Both the position numbers and the translations under genes were made by a program. 18,105 nt of DNA, from positions 1 through 18,105 of the forward strand of contig JBBQZL010000032.1 in NCBI GenBank assembly GCA_038207745.1, written 5' to 3'. The stretch's first letter is position 1. Every line of letters begins with the position of its first letter. Below are positions 14,032-18,105 of this stretch, one piece after another. The notes below the pieces were generated by a model. The model worked only from the letters and a program-made list of their open reading frames with translations, was not told the DNA's origin and did no database searches. The DNA comes from JBBQZL01 sp038207745 (GTDB lineage: Bacteria > Actinomycetota > Thermoleophilia > Solirubrobacterales > 70-9).

Positions 14032-15720
14032 CTAGCCTGGAGCGACACCGAGGTATGGCAACGCCATCGAGGCGATCTCGCCAAATGCGGGGGCTGCAAC
14101 CTCGCTGCCGTAGTAGTCGCCGCCGGCCGGCTCATCGACGATCACCGCGACAAGAAGCCGCGGGTCGGACGCAGGTGCAAAACCCATGAACGAGCCGACG
14201 AACCTGGTCGTCGAGTAGCCGCCGTTCTCGGCAACCTGGGCCGTGCCCGTCTTGCCCGCCAGGACGTAGCCCGGCACGCTGACCTCGGATGCCGTTCCGC
14301 CGGGAGCAAGGACCCCCTCCAGCATCTGACGGACATCCGCGGAAACCTGCGGGCTGATCACGCGGTGACCCTTCGGTTCATCCACCTTCCGGCCGTTGAT
14401 CTCCTTGACCAGACGGGGCTGTCTGAGCACCCCACCGTTGGCGATCGCGGCATAGGCGGCCACCATCTGGATCGGTGTGACCGAGAGGCCCTGGCCGAGT
14501 GGCAGGTTGCCGATCGTCGAGTCCGAGTAGTCGGCGAGGGCCGGGACGAGGCCCTGCTCCTCGCCGGGGAACTGGACTCCGGTCGGTTTGCCGAATCCAA
14601 ATCGTGAGACCCACCTGCTGAAGCGATCCTTGCCGAGCCCGAGGCCGATCGTGACCGCGCCGACGTTGGATGATTGGGCGAGGATGTCGGCGACGCTCAG
14701 GGTTGCCGTCCCCCTTGCGTGGGACTCCTCGATCGTCCGGTCGGCAACCTGGATCGTCGGAGCCAGCGTGAACGTCGTGGTCGGCGTCACCTCCTTCTCC
14801 TGCATCGCGGCGGCAACCGTGAATGCCTTGAAGGTCGAGCCGGGCTCATAGGTGAATCCGGTGCCGAGGTTGCCGAGCGTGCTGGGATCCGCGTGGGCGA
14901 GGTCTCCGAGATCCAACGGCGGCCAGTTTGCCATCGCCAGGATGTCGGAGTTGCGCGGGTCCATCACGATCGCGGTCGCGTTCTTGGGCTGGAAGTTGGC
15001 ACCGACCTCGGCAAGCACCTGTTCGGCCTTCGCCTGGATTGCGGCATCGATTGTCAGCTGGACATCGTGTCCATTGGAGGTCGGACGCAGGGTCTCCAGA
15101 CTCAGAGGCTCGCCGAGTGCATCGTGGACGAGCCGGCGCTGGCCGTCGGTGCCGTGGAGAATGCGGTCCTCTCCCTGCTCGAGGCCGGTCAAACCCTGGC
15201 CATCGGTACCGACCGCGCCCACGACCTGGGTCGCAAGTTCGCCCTGGGGATAGACGCGCCGGGTATCCGGTGCCTGACCGATTCCGGGAAGATTCAGCTC
15301 CGCAATGCGCTTTGCGGTACCAAGATCGACCTTGCGTGCGATGTAGGAGAATCCGCCCTCGGCGGTCAGTGCCTTTAACACCGTCTTCGGATCCTGGTCA
15401 AGCAGCCCGCCCAGCTTGTCAGCCGTCCGAGCCGGATCCTCGACCTGATACGGGGTCGCGAAGATGCTCGCGGCATCCTCTGAGACGGCCAGCTCCTTGC
15501 CGCGCCTGTCGTAGATCGCGCCGCGAAGGCCGGGGACGTCGATCACGTTTGTCTGCTGTGTTGTCGCCTGCGATGCCAGCGATGACCCCTCGACGCCCTG
15601 GAGCCAGAAGGCCCTTGCAGCCGCCACCACCATCAGGAAGAAGAATGCCGCGAAGATCAATCCGATCCGGCGCTCTACCAGCCGGGATGTGCCACCGCTC
15701 TGCCGCCTCCCCGTGGACAT
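14032..15720 (-). CDS. ftsI: Division-specific transpeptidase FtsI (class B penicillin-binding protein 3)
   Basis: FtsI is the monofunctional transpeptidase that crosslinks septal peptidoglycan outside the membrane, partnering FtsW. The 562-residue product has a short basic cytoplasmic start, one membrane anchor (about 18-40), and a pedestal domain beginning with the class B motif RGAIYDRRGKELAVS (66-80). The penicillin-binding domain has STFK (295-298, catalytic S295), SSN (350-352) and KTGT (490-493). There are no PASTA repeats at the C-terminus, unlike some Gram-positive PBP2x-type proteins. ATG 15720 follows the ftsL stop directly with no gap. Position between ftsL and murE supports the division-specific assignment rather than an elongation PBP. 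Confidence 0.97.
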   Translation of the reverse strand: MSTGRRQSGGTSRLVERRIGLIFAAFFFLMVVAAARAFWLQGVEGSSLASQATTQQTNVIDVPGLRGAIYDRRGKELAVSEDAASIFATPYQVEDPARTADKLGGLLDQDPKTVLKALTAEGGFSYIARKVDLGTAKRIAELNLPGIGQAPDTRRVYPQGELATQVVGAVGTDGQGLTGLEQGEDRILHGTDGQRRLVHDALGEPLSLETLRPTSNGHDVQLTIDAAIQAKAEQVLAEVGANFQPKNATAIVMDPRNSDILAMANWPPLDLGDLAHADPSTLGNLGTGFTYEPGSTFKAFTVAAAMQEKEVTPTTTFTLAPTIQVADRTIEESHARGTATLSVADILAQSSNVGAVTIGLGLGKDRFSRWVSRFGFGKPTGVQFPGEEQGLVPALADYSDSTIGNLPLGQGLSVTPIQMVAAYAAIANGGVLRQPRLVKEINGRKVDEPKGHRVISPQVSADVRQMLEGVLAPGGTASEVSVPGYVLAGKTGTAQVAENGGYSTTRFVGSFMGFAPASDPRLLVAVIVDEPAGGDYYGSEVAAPAFGEIASMALPYLGVAPG

Positions 15721-16311
15721 CTACCCAGACACGGTCACGGTGCTTGTCGGGTCTGTGATCGTGCCGGCAACCGCGGGATCGGTGACCGTGGCGGCAGAGA
15801 GGCGGCGGGCCGCCTCGGCTATCGCCGCGGCATCGGCCTCGCGGTAGTTGAAGTCCTCGGCTCCCGGTGCGACCATGCCGAGGCTCGCTGCCTCCGCCTG
15901 GACGCGGGTGTTCGAGAGGCGCTCGGCGAGCTGGGTTCGCATCACGGAGTTTTCGCGCCCCAGCTCGGCGGTTGACTGGGCCGCCTTGCCGCTCGCGGCA
16001 GACATGCTCAGCGTCCAGATGTTGACAGCGACGATTCCCGCCAGGAGGATGCCGATCACCGGGATCCAGACTCGTCCGCGGGTCAATCCCTTGACGAGGC
16101 CGGAGTCAGGAAGGTGGCGGACCGCGCCGGCGGTGCGACCGACCGTCTGGGCGGCAGATCGACCCGATGAGCTGCGTCCGGAGCGACCGGGAGCCTGCGG
16201 CCTCGTTCGAGTTCCAGGCTGGGGTCGGCGGGCAGGCGATGGGCGGCGGCGGCTCGGTACCCTTGGCTTCGTGGCCGGCGCACTCTGCCTGGCTGGCGCG
16301 GCTGCAGGCAT
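15721..16311 (-). CDS. ftsL: FtsL-like septum-formation protein
   Basis: This is a 196-residue bitopic membrane protein in the place where ftsL always sits, between rsmH and ftsI. The first 80 residues are cytoplasmic and very basic, rich in R, P, A and S. A membrane helix covers about 81-101 (VWIPVIGILLAGIVAVNIWTL). A heptad-like helix follows (about 106-145, with ELGRENSVMRTQLAERLSN), as expected for the coiled coil that pairs with DivIC/FtsB and contacts FtsQ and FtsI. The last 50 residues are alanine- and threonine-rich and end TVTVSG. Sequence conservation in this family is poor, so the call depends on topology, size and context. ATG 16311 shares its A with the rsmH stop (TGATG); a longer upstream frame lies wholly within rsmH and is rejected. 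Confidence 0.85.
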   Translation of the reverse strand: MPAAAPARQSAPATKPRVPSRRRPSPARRPQPGTRTRPQAPGRSGRSSSGRSAAQTVGRTAGAVRHLPDSGLVKGLTRGRVWIPVIGILLAGIVAVNIWTLSMSAASGKAAQSTAELGRENSVMRTQLAERLSNTRVQAEAASLGMVAPGAEDFNYREADAAAIAEAARRLSAATVTDPAVAGTITDPTSTVTVSG

Positions 16312-17309
16312 CAGTTGCCTCCTTCTGCTCTCGGGTCGGTACGGAGCTTCACCGCGGCGCGGAGTCGCGCCGAGCGTGCCCTTGGGTTCTCCGCGGCCTC
16401 GCCCGGACCTGCCGCGACGGCGCCGCGGGTGAGTAGCTGGGCACCGGGCTCGAATCCGCAGACGCAGACCGGAAACTCCGGCGGGCAGACGCATCCATCG
16501 GCGAGATTGGAGAGAAATCGCTTCACCGGCCGGTCCTCGAGCGAGTGGAATGCGATCGAGGCGAATCGCCCGCCGGGGCGGAGCAGGTTCCACGCCCGCG
16601 GGATCCCGGATTCGATCGCCTCGATCTCACCGTTGACCGCGATCCGGATCGCCTGAAAGGTGCGTTTTGCGGGGTGACCGCCGCCGAAACCGGCCGAAGC
16701 CGGAATCCCGGCCTTGATCGCGTCGACGAGCTCTGAGGTCGTTTGGATGGGCCGCCGGGCGACGATCTCGCGGGCAATCGGGCCTGAGTACCGCTCCTCC
16801 CCGTATTGCCTGAGGATCTTCGCTATCCGCGACTGGGGCCATCCATTTGCCACCTCGGCTGCGGTCAGCTGCTGCTCCGGGTCCATCCGCATATCCAGGG
16901 GTGCGTCATATGAGTAGGAGAAGCCACGCTCCCACGCATCAAGTTGTAGCGAGGACATCCCAAGGTCCATGTAGACCATGTCGGCAACGACTCCCTCGCC
17001 GGCCAGGGTTTGCAGACCCTCGGCAAAGTTTCCACGTACGAATCTGGTCTGACAGCGCCGCTCGGCGGCGAAGGCCTGATAACGCCCCTCGGCGACCGGA
17101 TCGCGGTCCAGGCATATGAGCGTGCCCGTCGGGCCGATCCGATCGGCGATCATCCGGGCATGGCCGCCGCCGCCGAAGGTGCAATCGACGGCGATCTCCC
17201 CTGGGGACGGCGCCAGGAGGGCGACCATCTCGGGTCCCATCACGGGTACGTGCTCAGTGGGCATGTAGGCAAGGATGGCGGTCGGAGTCATCGGATATGA
17301 CCTGCTCAC
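16311..17309 (-). CDS. rsmH: 16S rRNA (cytosine(1402)-N4)-methyltransferase RsmH
   Basis: RsmH (MraW) methylates N4 of C1402 in the decoding centre of 16S rRNA with SAM. The 332-residue product carries HVPVM (20-24), the SAM motif VDCTFGGGGH (41-50), CLDRDP (66-71), MDLGMSSLQLD (114-124), the family stretch RGFSYSYDAPLDMRMD (128-143), and IAFHSLEDRPVKRF with the cysteine-rich CVCPPEFPVCVCG near the C-terminus. The start is ambiguous: GTG 17309 overlaps the mraZ stop by four bases (GTGA), matching the coupling used in this operon, while ATG 17291 and ATG 17264 are in frame. The latter would begin just before the conserved HVPVM. None has a strong ribosome site. The stop overlaps ftsL by one base. 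Confidence 0.97.
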   Translation of the reverse strand: MSRSYPMTPTAILAYMPTEHVPVMGPEMVALLAPSPGEIAVDCTFGGGGHARMIADRIGPTGTLICLDRDPVAEGRYQAFAAERRCQTRFVRGNFAEGLQTLAGEGVVADMVYMDLGMSSLQLDAWERGFSYSYDAPLDMRMDPEQQLTAAEVANGWPQSRIAKILRQYGEERYSGPIAREIVARRPIQTTSELVDAIKAGIPASAGFGGGHPAKRTFQAIRIAVNGEIEAIESGIPRAWNLLRPGGRFASIAFHSLEDRPVKRFLSNLADGCVCPPEFPVCVCGFEPGAQLLTRGAVAAGPGEAAENPRARSARLRAAVKLRTDPRAEGGN

Positions 17310-17743
17310 TCGGAACCCGCCGCAAGGCCTTCGGCGATCTCAGAAGCTTCTTCATCGAGGTCCTCCTCCTGCTTGGCCCACGCTTCGGCATTCCAGATCT
17401 CCAGGTACTCGCCGGTGCCGACGATCACGCAGGCTCCGTCGAGCCCGGCATGCTCGATCAGGTTCTTGGGGATGCGGATGCGGCCGGCGGAGTCGAGCGT
17501 CTCATCGGATGATCCACCGTGGAAGCGGCGGCGCAGCTTGCGCGCGTCCATTCCGAAGGGGCTGTGCGGGGAGAGAAAGCGATCGGCAAGCGCTTCAAAG
17601 GATTCGGCAGTCTGCACCCAGACGCAGGCATCGAAGCTCTTGGAGAGAACCACCCCATCGGCGAGTGCCGACCGGAACCGCGCCGGAATCGTGAGCCGGT
17701 CCTTCGAGTCGAGACTGTGTTCGTAAAGACCCCGAAACGCCAC
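17306..17743 (-). CDS. mraZ: Transcriptional regulator MraZ
   Basis: MraZ is a DNA-binding protein of the AbrB-like swapped-hairpin fold that forms oligomeric rings and controls the dcw operon it heads. The 145-residue product has the two tandem half-domains: DSKDRLTIPARFR (12-24) and DSAGRIRIPKNL (84-95), each containing the conserved D-x-x-x-R core. Length is normal (about 140-155). The C-terminus from about 127 is acidic (EEDLDEEASE). The start is GTG 17743, supported by AAGGA seven bases upstream and by the conserved FRGLYEHSLD beginning. The stop overlaps rsmH by four bases. Three TGGGN boxes at its own promoter (17841-17865) indicate autoregulation, probably repression. Confidence 0.97.
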   Translation of the reverse strand: MAFRGLYEHSLDSKDRLTIPARFRSALADGVVLSKSFDACVWVQTAESFEALADRFLSPHSPFGMDARKLRRRFHGGSSDETLDSAGRIRIPKNLIEHAGLDGACVIVGTGEYLEIWNAEAWAKQEEDLDEEASEIAEGLAAGSE

Positions 17744-17750
17744 GCTGGAG

Positions 17751-17755
17751 TCCTT
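17751..17755 (-). promoter_or_regulatory. Ribosome binding site of mraZ
   Basis: AAGGA on the minus strand lies seven bases before the GTG start at 17743. It is the clearest Shine-Dalgarno site in the cluster, as expected for the operon's first gene, and it fixes the mraZ start. Confidence 0.75.
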
Positions 17756-17780
17756 TCTGGTTTCAGTGGGGGAAAGAGTT

Positions 17781-17825
17781 AGGACCGGGGTGAAGAAGTG
17801 GGAGGAACCTCACCACCCCGGTCCT
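17781..17825 (-). other. Strong stem-loop in the mraZ leader
   Basis: AGGACCGGGGTG (17781-17792) and CACCCCGGTCCT (17814-17825) are perfect 12-base complements around a 21-base loop, which itself contains a smaller GAGG/CCTC pairing. It lies between the predicted transcription start (near 17838) and the ribosome site. The bases that follow (TAACTCTTTCCCCC) are not a proper U-tract, so it looks like a leader structure or attenuator rather than a classic terminator. Confidence 0.7.
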
Positions 17826-17840
17826 TGGCTTCAACTCGAT

Positions 17841-17865
17841 ACCCACGTTACCCCAAAATCCCCCA
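17841..17865 (-). promoter_or_regulatory. mraZ: MraZ operator: three TGGGN boxes
   Basis: On the minus strand TGGGG (17865-17861), TGGGG (17855-17851) and TGGGT (17845-17841) are separated by exactly five bases each, a 10-base period. Direct TGGGN repeats with 5-base spacers are the established MraZ binding site in Escherichia coli and Mycoplasma. The boxes cover the promoter spacer and the end of the -10 element, so bound MraZ would block RNA polymerase. Confidence 0.88.
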
Positions 17866-17873
17866 CAAGGCAA
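17845..17873 (-). promoter_or_regulatory. Main dcw promoter upstream of mraZ
   Basis: The minus strand reads TTGCCT (17873-17868), a 17-base spacer, then TAACGT (17850-17845). The -10 fits TAnnnT and spacing is optimal. The predicted start near 17838 leaves a leader of about 95 bases before mraZ. No other strong promoter was seen before ftsZ's own, so this probably drives the whole mraZ-ftsQ run. Confidence 0.68.
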
Positions 17874-18105
17874 CACAACGGTGATCAATCGTTGCCTTGC
17901 ACCTGTTGCGGCGGATCAGCAGGAATCCGGCACTCATCGATTTTCCGCACGCCAGAGCGATTTCAGATGCCCGTCCCGGCGATCGCGCGGGCGCTCATCG
18001 ATCCCCTGCAAAACAGGTTGCAGCCCCTTGACACGATCAGCGAATGCAGGTGCCGAGGCCGAATTCCCCCGTCGGTGGGTGGTTGTGGGGCATCACCGGG
18101 CGGAG
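17874..18105. other. Upstream region with no supported gene
   Basis: I see no convincing gene in these 232 bases. Present are a perfect 6-base inverted repeat CTGCAA/TTGCAG with a 6-base loop (18006-18023) and, on the plus strand, a TTGACA (18028-18033) without a matching -10. A plus-strand frame from ATG 18044 is open to the window edge, and a minus-strand frame entering from the right ends at 18037. Both are too short to judge. Confidence 0.5.

Noticed and set aside
15721..16593. Longer start for the FtsL-like protein (290 residues)
   Set aside because: The extra 94 residues lie wholly inside rsmH and read as arginine-rich out-of-frame translation; the ATG at 16311 coupled to the rsmH stop is far more likely.
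18037..18105. Minus-strand peptide entering from the right edge containing HNHP, reminiscent of a RadC/JAMM motif
   Set aside because: Only 22 codons before a stop, no surrounding RadC residues, and HNHP is followed by PTGE rather than SGD; not supportable.
18028..18105. Divergent plus-strand gene from ATG 18044 with TTGACA upstream
   Set aside because: No -10 at a usable distance upstream of the ATG, no ribosome site, and only 20 codons are visible before the window ends.
1..18105. CRISPR arrays, tRNA or rRNA genes, insertion sequences
   Set aside because: I saw no regularly spaced long repeats, no cloverleaf or rRNA signature, and no transposase or paired terminal repeats anywhere in the window.

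Overview
The window is almost entirely a division-and-cell-wall (dcw) gene cluster of a high-GC bacterium, with every supported gene on the minus strand. In transcription order from the right edge it runs mraZ, rsmH, ftsL-like, ftsI, murE, murF, mraY, murD, ftsW, murG, murC, murB, ftsQ, then a 336-base gap and ftsZ. After ftsZ come a small acidic unknown gene and the first 380 codons of a MmeI-like type IIL restriction-modification enzyme that runs off the left edge.

Organism: the sequence suggests an actinobacterium, most likely of the class Thermoleophilia (Solirubrobacterales-like). This is inference. It rests on the lack of ftsA between ftsQ and ftsZ, the actinobacterial FtsZ signature GEGGGTGTG with the C-terminal peptide DVPPFLRG, a meso-diaminopimelate-type MurE (DNPR motif), an unusual MurG acceptor loop (TEADSH in place of HEQN), a long basic N-terminal region on FtsL/FtsQ, and the GC content.

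Right end (17744-18105): this is the control region of the cluster. It holds a sigma-A-like promoter overlapped by three TGGGN boxes at exact 10-base spacing (the classic MraZ operator), a perfect 12-bp stem-loop in the leader, and a good ribosome binding site for mraZ. Genes 17743-3045 are packed tightly. Most junctions overlap by 1 or 4 bases (TGATG, ATGA, GTGA), pointing to one translationally coupled operon. The exceptions are the ftsI-murE gap (30 bases, with a possible leaderless promoter), the mraY-murD gap (about 117 bases) and a long ftsW-murG overlap.

Function: MurB-MurF make UDP-MurNAc-pentapeptide, MraY and MurG turn it into lipid II, and FtsW/FtsI polymerise and crosslink septal peptidoglycan. 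FtsQ and FtsL scaffold that synthase, FtsZ forms the ring, RsmH methylates 16S rRNA, and MraZ is the likely autorepressor.

The ftsZ leader (2709-3044) has its own strong promoter, a stem-loop and repeated GTTGAG-like elements. One 11-base element is shared, in opposite orientation, with the predicted 5' end of the mraZ transcript. The left end (1-1539) is accessory DNA with visibly lower GC than the dcw genes.
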